37,920 nucleotides of DNA from a virus (IMGVR_UViG_3300046170_000096:1-37920), one strand, 5' to 3'. Numbered from the stretch's first letter, positions 1 to 9,659 are shown. Numbers and translations are program-made. Notes: a model not told the origin generated them from the sequence alone.

Positions 1-2
1 TA

Positions 3-107
3 AAAATAGGAAGTGATTTTAACCCAAAACAAACTCTCTTAAGGCTTTTTCAAGCCCCTAGAGAACAAAATGGCAACATCTGGTATCAATCGACACAAAC
101 AAGCTAA
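3..107 (+). CDS. C-terminal end of an unidentified protein (5' truncated)
   Basis: The frame is open from the left edge and encodes 34 residues ending ...GNIWYQSTQTS before TAA at 105-107. There is no start codon inside the window, so this looks like the tail of a gene cut by the window edge. If the right edge is joined to the left edge, the same frame meets TGA at 37908-37910 with only a CTG after it, so simple circularisation does not supply a normal start. The composition is protein-like, but I recognise no family. It lies just upstream of the terminase genes. Confidence 0.4.
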   Translation, partial: KIGSDFNPKQTLLRLFQAPREQNGNIWYQSTQTS

Positions 108-128
108 AAACTTGACTACGAGCTAAAT

Positions 129-299
129 ATGAAGAAAAAAAAGGTAAAGAAGAAACAACCAAAAGACCCTTTTAAGGAGTTGGTTGATCTTATGCAGAAG
201 AAAACCCGTTACCCAGAAACGATGGGAAGAGGGCAAGTAAAAGGCAATGACGTAGCGAGAATACGAGACATTCTTAATGAAGATAACGATTCCGTATAA
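129..299 (+). CDS. small basic protein upstream of terminase
   Basis: This 56-residue ORF starts MKKKKVKKKQPKDPF and overlaps the terminase start by 23 bp in another frame, which suggests translational coupling. The N-terminal eight residues are nearly all lysine. The rest reads like a short folded segment with arginines and acidic residues (ARIRDILNEDN). I do not recognise a family. It is too short to be a standard terminase small subunit, and a better small-subunit candidate lies at 34657-35124. Its position, its overlap and its coherent composition support it being real. Confidence 0.6.
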   Translation: MKKKKVKKKQPKDPFKELVDLMQKKTRYPETMGRGQVKGNDVARIRDILNEDNDSV

Positions 300-1527
300 A
301 CCGAGACCGCATCAAGTTGACGTACATAATAAGTTACAACGATTTAATGTGTTGGTCTGTCATCGTCGATTTGGCAAAACTGTACTGTGTATTAACGAGA
401 TACTCAAGAAATGTTTAGAGAATAGACTTCCTAGACCGAGATACTACTATATTGCTCCAACATACCAAATGGCAAAACGTACTGCTTGGGATTATCTCAA
501 AGAATATACAAGTGTTTTACCAGACGTACAATACCATGAAACAGAACTAAGAGCTGATCTACCGAATGGTGGAAGAATACAGCTTCTAGGATGTGAAAGA
601 CCAGACAGTCTTCGTGGGTTGTATATGGATGGTGTTATTCTAGATGAGGTGGCACAAATGCCGACGAGGTTATGGACAGAAATTGTCCGACCTGCTTTGT
701 CTGATAGAGAAGGTTTCTTAATTGCTATTGGTACACCGCAAGGACACAATGCCTTTTGGACTTTATACGATCACGCAAATCATCAAGACGATTGGTACGC
801 AGAAACATTTAGAGCTTCGGAGACAAACATTATTTCCGAGTTAGAATTGAATGAAGCAAAAGCCTTAATGCCACCTGAAATATACGAGGCAGAATTTGAA
901 TGTAGTTTCGACTCCTCCGCAATAGGTTCAATCTATGCAAGAGGACTAAATAAAGCGGATGATGATAAAAGAATTACAAAAGTACCTTACGATGAAAGTA
1001 TTAAGGTTAATACATTCTGGGATTTAGGAATGGCAGATAAAACCGCTATATGGTTTGTCCAACAAAAGGGTAGTGCTTTTCATATTATTGATTACTTGGA
1101 AGAGAGTGGCGAAAGTTTAGAATACTACGCCTCTGCTTTGCAAGATAAAGGGTATTTGTATGACACGCATTATTTACCGCATGATGCTAATGTCCGAGAA
1201 ATTGGAACAGGGGTATCAAGGTTAGAGACTGCACAAAGTTTAGGACTTAGAACAGCTATCGTTCCTAAATTAAGTATAGAAGACGGAATTAATGCAGTAC
1301 GCATGATTCTTGCTCGTTGTTGGTTTGACCATGAAAAATGTAAAGACGGATTAGACGCACTTCGTCAGTACAGATGGGCTACCACCGATAAAGGAGAAAC
1401 AAAAAACAAACCCGTACATGATTGGACATCGCATAGTGCAGATGCCTTTCGGTACTTTGCAGTAGGAAAAAATCAATCAAGTGAGTGGAGTACAGATATT
1501 GAGTACCCACATTTAGGAATTATTTAA
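277..1527 (+). CDS. terL: phage terminase, large subunit
   Basis: This 416-residue protein is the ATP-driven DNA packaging motor and headful nuclease. The Walker A-type loop is CHRRFGKT (residues 28-35). The Walker B motif is VILDE (about 120-124), followed by the coupling motif IGTPQGHN (about 151-158). The C-terminal RNase H-like nuclease domain shows acidic residues in FWDLG (D249), LPHDA (D303) and HSADAFRYF (D389), the usual three-acid pattern. Length is normal for the family. It starts inside the preceding small gene and its stop overlaps the portal start (TAATG), typical of a packaging operon. The family is clear from the motifs. The packaging type (headful or cos) cannot be read from this. 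Confidence 0.96.
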   Translation: MKITIPYKPRPHQVDVHNKLQRFNVLVCHRRFGKTVLCINEILKKCLENRLPRPRYYYIAPTYQMAKRTAWDYLKEYTSVLPDVQYHETELRADLPNGGRIQLLGCERPDSLRGLYMDGVILDEVAQMPTRLWTEIVRPALSDREGFLIAIGTPQGHNAFWTLYDHANHQDDWYAETFRASETNIISELELNEAKALMPPEIYEAEFECSFDSSAIGSIYARGLNKADDDKRITKVPYDESIKVNTFWDLGMADKTAIWFVQQKGSAFHIIDYLEESGESLEYYASALQDKGYLYDTHYLPHDANVREIGTGVSRLETAQSLGLRTAIVPKLSIEDGINAVRMILARCWFDHEKCKDGLDALRQYRWATTDKGETKNKPVHDWTSHSADAFRYFAVGKNQSSEWSTDIEYPHLGII

Positions 1528-3506
1528 TGGCAAAATTATCAAAAACAAAATTATTGACGTTAATCTCACAGGAGGTGCAAAACTCTTTAGGATTTTACTC
1601 AAGTGAATTAGCAGAACAACGCAAAGACGCAATCAAGTATTACTTAGGCGAGCCTATTGGTAATGAAACAGAAGGTCGATCTAGTGTTGTTAGTCAAGAT
1701 TTATTAGAAGTTGTAGAGGCAATCCTCCCGAGCCTTATGCGAATGTTTACACAGCAAGACAAAGTAGTAAACTTTGAACCAACGCAACCAGAAGATGTGC
1801 CATACGCAGAACAAATTTCTGATTACTGCAATCATATTTTTACAAAAGACAATAATGGTTTTCACATATTGCATAGTATGTTTAAAACAGCACTACTGCA
1901 AAAAAATGGTTTTTGTAAAATTTATTGGAAAACTTCTAAAGAACAAAAAAAAGAAAGTTATAAAAATTTAACAGAGGCAGAATACCAAGCATTACAAATA
2001 GATAATGAAGTAGAAATTATTGGTGTTGATAGCAGAGAAGAGGATATGATGGGTATGCCTCAAACATTGTATGATGTTGATGTTAAAAGAGTACAAGATT
2101 ATTCCCGAGTACAAATAGACCCTGTACCACCAGAGGAAGTATTAGTTAGTAAAAGAGCTACATCATTACAAGATTGTGATTTTATTGCACAGCGAGTAAT
2201 GAAAACGGTGTCTGAATTAATCGACATGGGTTACGATAGAAAACAAGTAGAAAGTTTACCAACTTCCGAAGAACAAATTTATAATACCGAAGCAATCGTT
2301 AGACGTAGCTACGATGATGAAACGACTGACATGGATGTTAGCATGGTTGACCCTGCTCTTCGTGTAGTGCAAATTACCGAGTGCTACATGAAAGTTGACA
2401 TGGATGGCGATGGTATTGCCGAGCTAAGAAAAATTACTGTTGGTGGTAGTGGTTATAACAATTACGTTATTTTAGAAAACGAAGAAATACCGCTTATTCC
2501 TTTTGCGATGGTATGTGCTATTCCAATGCCTTTCCGTTTCTTTGGTTTATCTTTTTATGATTTACTTGCTGACTTACAATTAGTTAAAACAACTATCCTT
2601 AGAAATACATTAGATAATATGTATTTTCAAAACAACGCAAGAACGATTGTCGTTGATGGACAAGCAAACCTTGATGATCTACTAACCAGTAGAGCAGGGG
2701 GAATTGTTCGTGTTAAAAATCCTAATGCGGTAACACCATTACAAACACCTAACTTTTTAAATGATGGTTTAGCAATGTTAGGCAAAATAGAAGAATTAAA
2801 AGAGCAACGATCTGGTGTACCAAAACAACATTTAGGATTAAACCCAGACACCATTAATAAATCACATACAACAGCAACATCAACTAATCAGATGATGCAA
2901 GCCTCTACGCAACGTATTGAGTTAATAGCGAGAAACTTTGCCGAAGGAGTAAAAGATATATTTAAAAATATTTTAGCGATTGTTTGCGAGTATCAAGATC
3001 AAGAACGTATCATTCGTCTTCGTGGTAATTTTGTACCAATGAATCCGAGAGAATGGACAACACGATACGATGCAACAGTACAAGTAGGATTAGGAACAGG
3101 TAATCAAGATCAACGCCTTCAAGTATTACAACAGGTACTTAACGTACAAGAAAAATTAATACAGGCAGGCGGAATGGGTACATTAGTGACTCCACAAAAT
3201 GTCTACAATACATTACAGAAATTTTTAGAAAATGCAGGATATAAGGATGCGAGTCAGTTTTTCGTAAACCCTGCTACTGTACCCCCACAACCACCTAAAC
3301 AAGAAAAACCCGACCCCGCAATTCAATTAGCGGCACAACAAGTAGAAATGCAACGGCAAAAAGCAATGGCAGACATAGACATTAAAAATAAAAAATTACA
3401 ATTAGATGAACAGAAACTAGCGGCTCAACTTATTAAAGATCAAAATGTAGAGAACATAGAAAAAGAAAAACTAGCTTCTAAAATTATAGAACAAGGATTA
3501 AATTAA
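1527..3506 (+). CDS. portal protein, P22-like
   Basis: This 659-residue protein follows the terminase directly and matches the length of large podovirus portals. The portal is the dodecameric ring at one capsid vertex through which DNA is packaged and ejected. The N-terminal part (about residues 40-85) carries the characteristic RSSVVSQDLLEVVEAILPSL stretch seen in P22/epsilon15-type portals. The C-terminal 70 residues are rich in Gln, Lys and Ala (AAQQVEMQRQKAMADI) and should form the long helical barrel or coiled coil typical of this class. The start overlaps the terminase stop and its own stop overlaps the next start. Assignment rests on position, size and these sequence features. Confidence 0.9.
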   Translation: MAKLSKTKLLTLISQEVQNSLGFYSSELAEQRKDAIKYYLGEPIGNETEGRSSVVSQDLLEVVEAILPSLMRMFTQQDKVVNFEPTQPEDVPYAEQISDYCNHIFTKDNNGFHILHSMFKTALLQKNGFCKIYWKTSKEQKKESYKNLTEAEYQALQIDNEVEIIGVDSREEDMMGMPQTLYDVDVKRVQDYSRVQIDPVPPEEVLVSKRATSLQDCDFIAQRVMKTVSELIDMGYDRKQVESLPTSEEQIYNTEAIVRRSYDDETTDMDVSMVDPALRVVQITECYMKVDMDGDGIAELRKITVGGSGYNNYVILENEEIPLIPFAMVCAIPMPFRFFGLSFYDLLADLQLVKTTILRNTLDNMYFQNNARTIVVDGQANLDDLLTSRAGGIVRVKNPNAVTPLQTPNFLNDGLAMLGKIEELKEQRSGVPKQHLGLNPDTINKSHTTATSTNQMMQASTQRIELIARNFAEGVKDIFKNILAIVCEYQDQERIIRLRGNFVPMNPREWTTRYDATVQVGLGTGNQDQRLQVLQQVLNVQEKLIQAGGMGTLVTPQNVYNTLQKFLENAGYKDASQFFVNPATVPPQPPKQEKPDPAIQLAAQQVEMQRQKAMADIDIKNKKLQLDEQKLAAQLIKDQNVENIEKEKLASKIIEQGLN

Positions 3507-4447
3507 TGACACCTTTTATGCAAAGCACAGAGGCACAAAGTATTATTGATAATTACTTAACCAACCCTACGCCTAAACAAAACACAGGTGTCTTTCGTAA
3601 TCCTTTATTTGATTTACGAACCGAACAAGGTTTACCTGCTGATGCTTTATATCCTAATCCGCAAATAGATTTTTCCGCAGAAGATACACCAACTGACCCT
3701 TGCCCAGAAGGGTATATGTTAGTTGATGGTGTATGCCAACCCATAGAACAATTTGGTCAGTCATCATACCAACAAGATAATGGAAAATCTTTTGAAGAAG
3801 AACGAGCAGAAGAAAGACCTTATATGTCTATTGAAGATATGAAAAATGCAAGTGATGAGGAATTACTTAATTATTTAAAAGATGGTCGTTTAAGTAATAG
3901 TGCATTAGGTTTTTTACCAAGCAAAGGCAATTTAGTAACATTAAAAAAATCAAAATTTATGCCACTATTATTTAAACTTGCTTTTGGTGGACAAGATAAA
4001 ATGCGTGAAGAATTTATGTTAAGTGAACTAATGAAAAGAGGTTATTTTACAGGTAACTTTGATAAAAACCAAAATCCTCTTTTTGATATTGGCAGTAAAA
4101 ACGTCAATACAAATACAGGTGGTATAGAAAGTTTACTTCCACAAAATGTTCAAGGACAACCTGTGACTGATGTATTCGGAGACACTTATCAGCAAGTGTA
4201 TAATAGTGGCACAGGCGATACAGGTTACACATTTACATCTGGAACTCCATTACCTGCTGTTTCGCAACAAACACAAGGTGGAGTAGATTATGGGACAGGC
4301 AGAGGAGGAACATCAAGTAATCAAATGACTGGTGGTGGCACAGGCACACCTCTAAATTATGGTGGAAACGTAGTTATTAATCAAAATCCTCAACCTCCTC
4401 AAATGACAGATGCTCAACGACAATACATGGAAGATTACGATAAATAA
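3506..4447 (+). CDS. uncharacterised head-region protein
   Basis: This 313-residue protein lies between portal and scaffold and overlaps both neighbours at start and stop codons, so it belongs to the head operon. It is low in hydrophobic segments and rich in Gly, Asn, Gln and Thr, especially in the last 100 residues (repeated GGTG, GTGDTGYT), suggesting a flexible, possibly virion-associated tail. A short DPCPEGYMLVDGVCQP segment at about residues 62-78 carries two cysteines in a small EGF-like or laminin-like spacing. No enzymatic motif is visible. A structural or head-assembly role is inferred from position only. Confidence 0.8.
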   Translation: MTPFMQSTEAQSIIDNYLTNPTPKQNTGVFRNPLFDLRTEQGLPADALYPNPQIDFSAEDTPTDPCPEGYMLVDGVCQPIEQFGQSSYQQDNGKSFEEERAEERPYMSIEDMKNASDEELLNYLKDGRLSNSALGFLPSKGNLVTLKKSKFMPLLFKLAFGGQDKMREEFMLSELMKRGYFTGNFDKNQNPLFDIGSKNVNTNTGGIESLLPQNVQGQPVTDVFGDTYQQVYNSGTGDTGYTFTSGTPLPAVSQQTQGGVDYGTGRGGTSSNQMTGGGTGTPLNYGGNVVINQNPQPPQMTDAQRQYMEDYDK

Positions 4448-4692
4448 TGGAAAAAGATAAAGAAATACAAAAAGGAAATAGAGCCAAACAAATACTAGAA
4501 GATGAAATATTTGCAGAGGCAGTAAAAAGAGTTTCAGACGAGTTAGACTTAGAATGGATTAATTCGCCTGTAAGAGACACGGAAGGGCGAGAAAAAATTT
4601 ACATGATGAAAAAAATGTTAAATGTCCTTTTGGTGCAACTACGATCTGTTATGGAAACAGGTAAACTAGCATCCAAACAGATCAATCAATAA
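4447..4692 (+). CDS. small conserved head-operon protein
   Basis: This 81-residue, mainly helical, charged protein (RAKQILEDEIFAEAVKRVSDEL then REKIYMMKKML) begins on the overlapping stop of the preceding gene. Small proteins of this type with an 'I.sp..dtegRe..y' centre commonly sit between portal and scaffold in podoviruses. Their function is unknown to me. There is no signal peptide or membrane segment. A head-assembly role is suggested only by location. Confidence 0.75.
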   Translation: MEKDKEIQKGNRAKQILEDEIFAEAVKRVSDELDLEWINSPVRDTEGREKIYMMKKMLNVLLVQLRSVMETGKLASKQINQ

Positions 4693-4710
4693 TCTAAATA
4701 AGGAGTTACA

Positions 4711-5727
4711 ATGGCAGACACGCCTCAAGAGGAATCTGCTGTTTCAAAACCAACCTATACAACAGATGAAACAGCAAAGGCTTTCGCTACCCTTTTAAAT
4801 AACGAGACTGCAAGGAACGAAGAGCCTACAACGGAAGTATCAGAAAGTAAGGAAAGTGATCTTCAACAAGACACCACCGAACTTACGCCAGACGATATAG
4901 ACGTCAACGACATAGTAGATAACGAAGAAACTATTTCAAACAGCGAAGAGACACTTTACGAAATTACTGTCAACGGACAGAAACAACAAGTTACCCTCGA
5001 TGAGCTTATGAAAGGTTACTCTAGGGAATCAGACTATACCAAGAAAACAATGGAGCTAGGAGACAAGCGAAGAGAAATAGAAACTTTGCAAGGTGACTTA
5101 GCGAAAGAGTTAGAAGCAGTCAAAAATTCTAAAAGTCAATATGCACAACAACTAGATGATCTAACACAACAGTTAGGCACTAAGGAACAAAATATAGACT
5201 GGGAAACTTTATATCAAGATGACCCTGCGGAGTATGTTCGCAAAAAAGCAGAGTCAGATAGACGTAAAGAAATGTTGCAACAAGCACAAGTTGAAAAGCA
5301 ACGTCTTCAAGAAGAACAACGAGCAGAGCAAGAGAAAGTATATAACGAGTACATTGCAAAAGAACGTCAAATTTTAGAAGAAAAATTACCAATCTATAAG
5401 AATAAAGAAAAGAGAGAAGCATTTGTTAAAAACTTAACAAATTTTGCTAAAGAGAATGGTTATACTGACCAAGAAATTGCAATGATGGTAGATCATCGTG
5501 CAGTTATGTTGTTAGCTAACGCTTACAAATACGATCAGTTAAAGAAAACTAAACTCTCTGGTAAGAAAGTAAATACTCCTCCTAGAATTGTTCGACCTAA
5601 TGCGTCTAATGTGACGGAAGCATCTAACGATAAACAACGTATTGATCGCAGAATGACTAAACTGAAAAAATCTGGATCACTTCGAGATGCACAATCGGTG
5701 TTGAAAGAAATGATGCAAAACGAATAG
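4711..5727 (+). CDS. capsid scaffolding protein
   Basis: This 338-residue protein lies immediately upstream of the major capsid gene, the standard place for an internal scaffold. The first 80 residues are acidic and low-complexity (many Glu, Thr, Asp). About residues 110-250 form a long charged coiled coil (RREIETLQGDLAKELEAVKN, KRLQEEQRAEQEKVYNEY). The C-terminus is basic (RMTKLKKSGSLRDAQSVLKE), as expected of a scaffold's coat-binding helix. A clear Shine-Dalgarno, AAGGAGTTACA, precedes ATG. No protease motif is visible, so it is a scaffold rather than a prohead protease. The family is inferred from architecture and position. Confidence 0.85.
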   Translation: MADTPQEESAVSKPTYTTDETAKAFATLLNNETARNEEPTTEVSESKESDLQQDTTELTPDDIDVNDIVDNEETISNSEETLYEITVNGQKQQVTLDELMKGYSRESDYTKKTMELGDKRREIETLQGDLAKELEAVKNSKSQYAQQLDDLTQQLGTKEQNIDWETLYQDDPAEYVRKKAESDRRKEMLQQAQVEKQRLQEEQRAEQEKVYNEYIAKERQILEEKLPIYKNKEKREAFVKNLTNFAKENGYTDQEIAMMVDHRAVMLLANAYKYDQLKKTKLSGKKVNTPPRIVRPNASNVTEASNDKQRIDRRMTKLKKSGSLRDAQSVLKEMMQNE

Positions 5728-5736
5728 GAGTTAAAA

Positions 5737-6711
5737 ATGGCTGTACCTACAAATACAGTAGAAACTTTTGATCGTGTTGGTATAAGAGAAGACTTGGCTG
5801 ATGTTATTTACAATATAGCACCAACTGAAACACCTTTCATATCAAATGCGGCATCAGGTTCGGCGGCTCAAACTTTACATGAGTGGCAAACAGACGGATT
5901 AGCAAATGCGGCGGCAAATGCTCAAAAAGAAGGCGATGACTACGCACTAGGTAGCAGAGCGGCAACAGTAAGACTAAATAACTACACACAAATCTCAGCT
6001 AAAACTGTAGGTGTGTCTGGCTCTGACCAAGCAGTAACAAATGCAGGTCGAGGAGACGAACTTGCATATCAATTAGCAAAACTTGGTAAAGAGTTAAAAA
6101 GAGATATGGAGTTTGCAAACATCGGTGTAGAAAATGCAAAAGCGGCAGGTTCATCTGGCACAGCTAGAGAATCAGCATCAGTAGGTACTTGGTACGGAGG
6201 TAACATTGCAGGTACTTCTTCAAGTGCAGGAAACTTTTCTACTAATGGTTCTCCAAGTGCAAGCCCTGCAGGTACGGGAGCTACTGCAATCGCAGGTGGT
6301 ACTAACAGAACTTTTACAGAAGCATTGTTAAAAGCAGGTTTAAAAAAATGTTACGAGCTAGGTGGAAACCCAGACGTAGTATTAATGTCTGCTTCACATA
6401 AACAATTAGCATCTGCATTTTCTGGTGTAGCAACACTTTACAAAAACGCTGATGACAAAACTGTTATCGGTGCAGTAGATGTGTATGTGTCTGACTTTGG
6501 CGAAGTAAGTTTCGTACCAGACAGACATCAACAAGCTAACAGAGTTGATATTTTGGAAATGGATAAGTGGGAAGTATCTTACCTAAGACCATTCCAAACA
6601 AAAGACTTAGCATCAAGCGGAGACAACGATAAGAAACTACTCTTAACAGAGTGGACTCTTACTGCAAGATCGCCAAATGCTAACTACGGAATATTTAACT
6701 TAACTGCATAA
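5737..6711 (+). CDS. major capsid protein, SU10-like HK97 fold
   Basis: This 324-residue protein is the likely coat subunit. The N-terminus with IAPTETPFISNAASGSA and ALGSRAATVRLNNYTQISAK matches the family typified by the phage SU10 major capsid protein (formerly DUF5309), an HK97-fold group common in marine podoviruses. A Gly/Ser/Ala-rich insertion at about residues 155-195 could be a surface loop. Later segments such as LMSASHKQLASAFSG, VYVSDFGEVSFVPDR and WEVSYLRPFQTKDLA are typical of the family's C-terminal half. It has a good Shine-Dalgarno (AATAGGAGTTAAAA) and is followed at once by a strong terminator, fitting the most highly expressed late gene. Confidence 0.93.
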   Translation: MAVPTNTVETFDRVGIREDLADVIYNIAPTETPFISNAASGSAAQTLHEWQTDGLANAAANAQKEGDDYALGSRAATVRLNNYTQISAKTVGVSGSDQAVTNAGRGDELAYQLAKLGKELKRDMEFANIGVENAKAAGSSGTARESASVGTWYGGNIAGTSSSAGNFSTNGSPSASPAGTGATAIAGGTNRTFTEALLKAGLKKCYELGGNPDVVLMSASHKQLASAFSGVATLYKNADDKTVIGAVDVYVSDFGEVSFVPDRHQQANRVDILEMDKWEVSYLRPFQTKDLASSGDNDKKLLLTEWTLTARSPNANYGIFNLTA

Positions 6712-6727
6712 TTGTAGTCATAGGATA

Positions 6728-6758
6728 AGGAGGGGGTTTACCCCTCCTATTTAATTTT
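6728..6758 (+). terminator. rho-independent terminator after major capsid gene
   Basis: AGGAGGGG (6728-6735) pairs perfectly with CCCCTCCT (6741-6748) around a 5-nt loop, followed by ATTTAATTTT. It lies 16 bp past the capsid stop codon and probably trims or attenuates late transcription between head and connector genes. Confidence 0.85.
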
Positions 6759-6775
6759 AACATAAGGATATAACA

Positions 6776-6874
6776 ATGCGTGGAATGAAAAAAAGAGCAA
6801 AAAAGAAAATGAAAAAATCTCCTGTATTCAACGAAGATACAAAGAAAAAAGTTAAAAAGAAAAAGAAAAAGTAA
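6776..6874 (+). CDS. very small lysine-rich protein
   Basis: This 32-residue ORF (MRGMKKRAKKKMKKSP...) ends in a run of lysines and overlaps the next start codon (TAATG at 6872-6876). An upstream ATAAGGATATAACA provides a Shine-Dalgarno. Such mini basic proteins between capsid and connector genes recur in marine podoviruses. A role in binding packaged DNA is conceivable but unsupported beyond composition. Confidence 0.6.
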   Translation: MRGMKKRAKKKMKKSPVFNEDTKKKVKKKKKK

Positions 6875-7218
6875 TGAGTAAAAAAATCTGGCTTGATGAA
6901 AATACAAGTAAGAGTGTCATTAAAACTAAAATGCACATTGACGAAAGTGAAAACAAATATCATTTTGAAGATGTGCAAGACATTCAACCAATATTAGAAC
7001 GTAACAAGTTTGAAGCAAAAAATGACTTGTATAAGGTTCGAGGTATGCAAGATGCAAAAATGTATAAAGTTGCATCTATCCCTTTGATTGTAATTCAACA
7101 GCTAGCACAAAAAGGAATTATGTCTAATGCAGGTCGCATTATAGACAAAGATCGTTTTAAAAAATGGTTAAACGACCCAGAAAATAGACACTTTAGAGTA
7201 TATCAAGGAAATGTATAA
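6874..7218 (+). CDS. conserved phage protein of unknown function
   Basis: This 114-residue protein is translationally coupled to both neighbours by TAATG overlaps. It is mixed alpha/beta and charged, ending in DRFKKWLNDPENRHFRVYQG, a C-terminal pattern I associate with small proteins encoded between capsid and adaptor in podoviruses. There are no membrane segments or catalytic motifs. It may be a minor head or connector-assembly protein, from position only. Confidence 0.75.
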   Translation: MSKKIWLDENTSKSVIKTKMHIDESENKYHFEDVQDIQPILERNKFEAKNDLYKVRGMQDAKMYKVASIPLIVIQQLAQKGIMSNAGRIIDKDRFKKWLNDPENRHFRVYQGNV

Positions 7219-7844
7219 TGGCACTAGACACTTTTGCAAATTTAAAAACAACAATAGCAAATTATCTCAATCGTGATGATTTAACTGCGTACATTCCTGA
7301 TTTTATTTCTTTAACAGAAAAAAGATTGAATAGAGAGTTGCGTGTTAGAGAAATGATTAATACGGACACATCTACAACAACTGTGTCTGGTACACAAAAT
7401 TATAATGTGCCAACAGGTTTTATAGAAGCAATAAGTGTTATTTATCAAAGTGACCCATTTACTACTTTATCTTATATTAGTAATCACGACTTTTATCGTA
7501 GTTATAATTCAAGTGTTACATCTGGCACACCAACGTTCTTTACGATTGTTGGCGATAAAATAAAATTAGGTGTAACTCCCGATCAAGCAGTAACATTACA
7601 AATAGATTTTTACAAAACTGTAACTGCTTTAACAGATAGTAATACAACAAACGATATACTGACTAACTACCCAGAATTATATTTATATGGTTCTTTAGCA
7701 GAGTCATCGCCATTTCTAATGCAAGATGAAAGATTACAAACTTGGGCTAGTTTATATAAAGAAGCAGTAATTAAAGCAAACGAGTCATCATCTAAAGGGT
7801 CTTCATCAACACCATTATTAATGTCTGCAAGATCGGTGGTCTAA
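7218..7844 (+). CDS. head-to-tail adaptor protein (SU10/P22 gp4-type)
   Basis: This 208-residue protein starts MALDTFANLKTTIANYLNRD and continues FISLTEKRLNRELRVREMI, the hallmark N-terminal helices of podovirus adaptor proteins. These form a ring below the portal and gate DNA. A beta-rich central part (TTVSGTQNYNVPTGF, TIVGDKIKLGVTPDQ) and a helical C-terminus (LYLYGSLAESSPFLMQDERLQTWASLY) fit the family. It sits between capsid and hub genes, as expected. Confidence 0.85.
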   Translation: MALDTFANLKTTIANYLNRDDLTAYIPDFISLTEKRLNRELRVREMINTDTSTTTVSGTQNYNVPTGFIEAISVIYQSDPFTTLSYISNHDFYRSYNSSVTSGTPTFFTIVGDKIKLGVTPDQAVTLQIDFYKTVTALTDSNTTNDILTNYPELYLYGSLAESSPFLMQDERLQTWASLYKEAVIKANESSSKGSSSTPLLMSARSVV

Positions 7845-9330
7845 ATGATTAAGTTTGGCGATTTGCAAGCTGATCTACCTACGTTTCAAAACACAGGTGC
7901 GATTAAAGTTGATAATGTTATTCCCTTAAAAGATGGATACAAAAGTCTATCGGGCTTTCAAGCATTAAGTACAACAGGTTTAACTAATCCTGCTGTTGGT
8001 TTGTTTACATCATTCTCTAGTAGTGGTTCAACAAACTATGCAGGCGATAGAACAAAACTATATCAAATGGATAGTAGTCTTGTCTTTCAAGATAAAGTCA
8101 AAGTCTGGTGGATATAGCAATTCAACAACAGAAAACGAAAGAGACTTTTGGGCATTTACACAGTTTGGTAGTAACATTATTGCAACTAACCACGCAGACA
8201 ATATACAAAAGTTTGAAGAAGGTGTTGATAGTGCATTTAGTGATTTAGTATCATTAAAAGCTAAATACATTGCTGTTATCAGAGATTTTGTAGTAGCAGG
8301 ATATACAACAGAGTCATCAACAGAATATAACCAACGAGTAAAGTGGTCTGGTATTAATAATAGTTCACAATGGACACCAAGCCAATCAACACAATCTGGT
8401 TTTCAAGACATTGTAGGTTCACATGGTAATTTACAAGCAGTTGTTGGTGGCGAAAGTTTTGGTATTATATTTTTTGAAAGAGCAATATACCGAATGGATT
8501 ACGTTGGTACTCCGTTAGTATTTCAGTTTTCTAAAATAGCAGACAATGTAGGAGCATTTTCTCCTAAGAGTGTTGCCTCTTTTGGTAACATGATATTCTT
8601 TCTATCCCAAGATGGATTTTATAAATTAACAGGTGGACAACAGTTAGCACCAATAGGAAATGGTCGTATAGATAATTTCTTTTTTGATGATCTATCATCT
8701 AATTTAGATGGTATTTGTTCAGCAGTTGACCCCAACAATAGTGTTGTTGTTTGGTCATACAGAGGTAGTGGTTCAACAGGTACTTCGGACATTAATAACA
8801 AACTGTTAATTTATAATTATGCTGTTGATAAATGGAGTACGGGGTCTGGTATGGATTTACAATTTATATCAAGTGCCTCTCAAGAAGCATTTACAACATT
8901 AGAAAGTTTAGACGTATTAGGCGATTTAGATAATCTTCCTAAATCTTTAGACTCATACTTTTATAAAGAAGGTATCGTTGGTCTTGCAGGTTTTGATAGT
9001 AATAATAAGTTTGGAAAATTTATTGCTACATCATTAAATGCAACTGTTGATACAACGGAGTTTGAAGGTGCAGAGGGAAGACGATCTACATTAATTAATT
9101 GCCGCCCTATTGTTGATGGTACAACTAATACATCAGTTACAGTAACACCTATATCAAGGTCTTCACAGTTAGACACGATAAGTACAGGTAGTGCCGTATC
9201 AACAAGAGATAGTGGCGATTGTCCATTACGTTCTACATCACGCTATCATCGTTTACGAGTGTCCGTAAGTGGAAACTTTAATACAATGAGTGGCGTTGAT
9301 ATTGAGGCAAGACCCGAAGGCAAAAGATAA
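7845..9330 (+). CDS. tail hub / DNA-stabilisation protein (P22 gp10-like), frameshifted
   Basis: Two overlapping reading frames together make one about 494-residue protein. Frame A (7845 to about 8100) ends SSLVFQDKVK and then meets TAG at 8115-8117. Frame B continues from about 8102 with SGGYSNSTTENERDFWAFTQF. A single +1 step at GTCAAAGTCTGG (about 8095-8106) restores the reading. The whole resembles podovirus hub/stabilisation proteins, with beta-propeller-like repeats such as FGSNIIATNHADNIQKF and GNMIFFLSQDGFYKLTGGQQ. The role is to plug the portal channel and anchor the tail. I favour an indel error. A translated frame B alone would lack the N-terminal 85 residues. Confidence 0.8.
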
Positions 9331-9659
9331 TGGCTGACAACCAATTTCCCGTTGTTCCTTTATCCATGCCCGATCATGGTCAACATTTACGTCTTGTATC
9401 AACAAGTTTAAATAATACTATTGATGGTAAATTAAACTCAACAGGTACAGTTACCTTAACAGCTAGTGCAACATCAACAACATTATCTGATGTTCGTATT
9501 GGTGGTAACTCTGTTATTTTATTTACGCCAACAACATCAAACGGAGCAACAGCTCATGCTAACCTTTATGTGTCAGCAAAAGCAAGTGGTACAGCAACAC
9601 TAACACACGCTAGTTCATCGAACACAGATCAGACTTTTGATTATGTTGTTATTGGATGA
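9330..9659 (+). CDS. small beta-rich virion-region protein
   Basis: This 109-residue protein overlaps the hub stop and the next start. It is rich in Thr, Ser, Ala and Asn with alternating hydrophobics (TGTVTLTASATSTTLSDVRI, LYVSAKASGTATLTHASSS), suggesting an all-beta fold. Proteins of this style next to hubs may be trimeric virion decorations or fibre parts. No specific family recognised. Confidence 0.7.
   Translation: MADNQFPVVPLSMPDHGQHLRLVSTSLNNTIDGKLNSTGTVTLTASATSTTLSDVRIGGNSVILFTPTTSNGATAHANLYVSAKASGTATLTHASSSNTDQTFDYVVIG

Noticed and set aside
70-126. 18-codon ORF (MATSGINRHKQ...) near the left edge
   Set aside because: No ribosome site, overlaps the partial frame ending at 107, and nothing supports translation.
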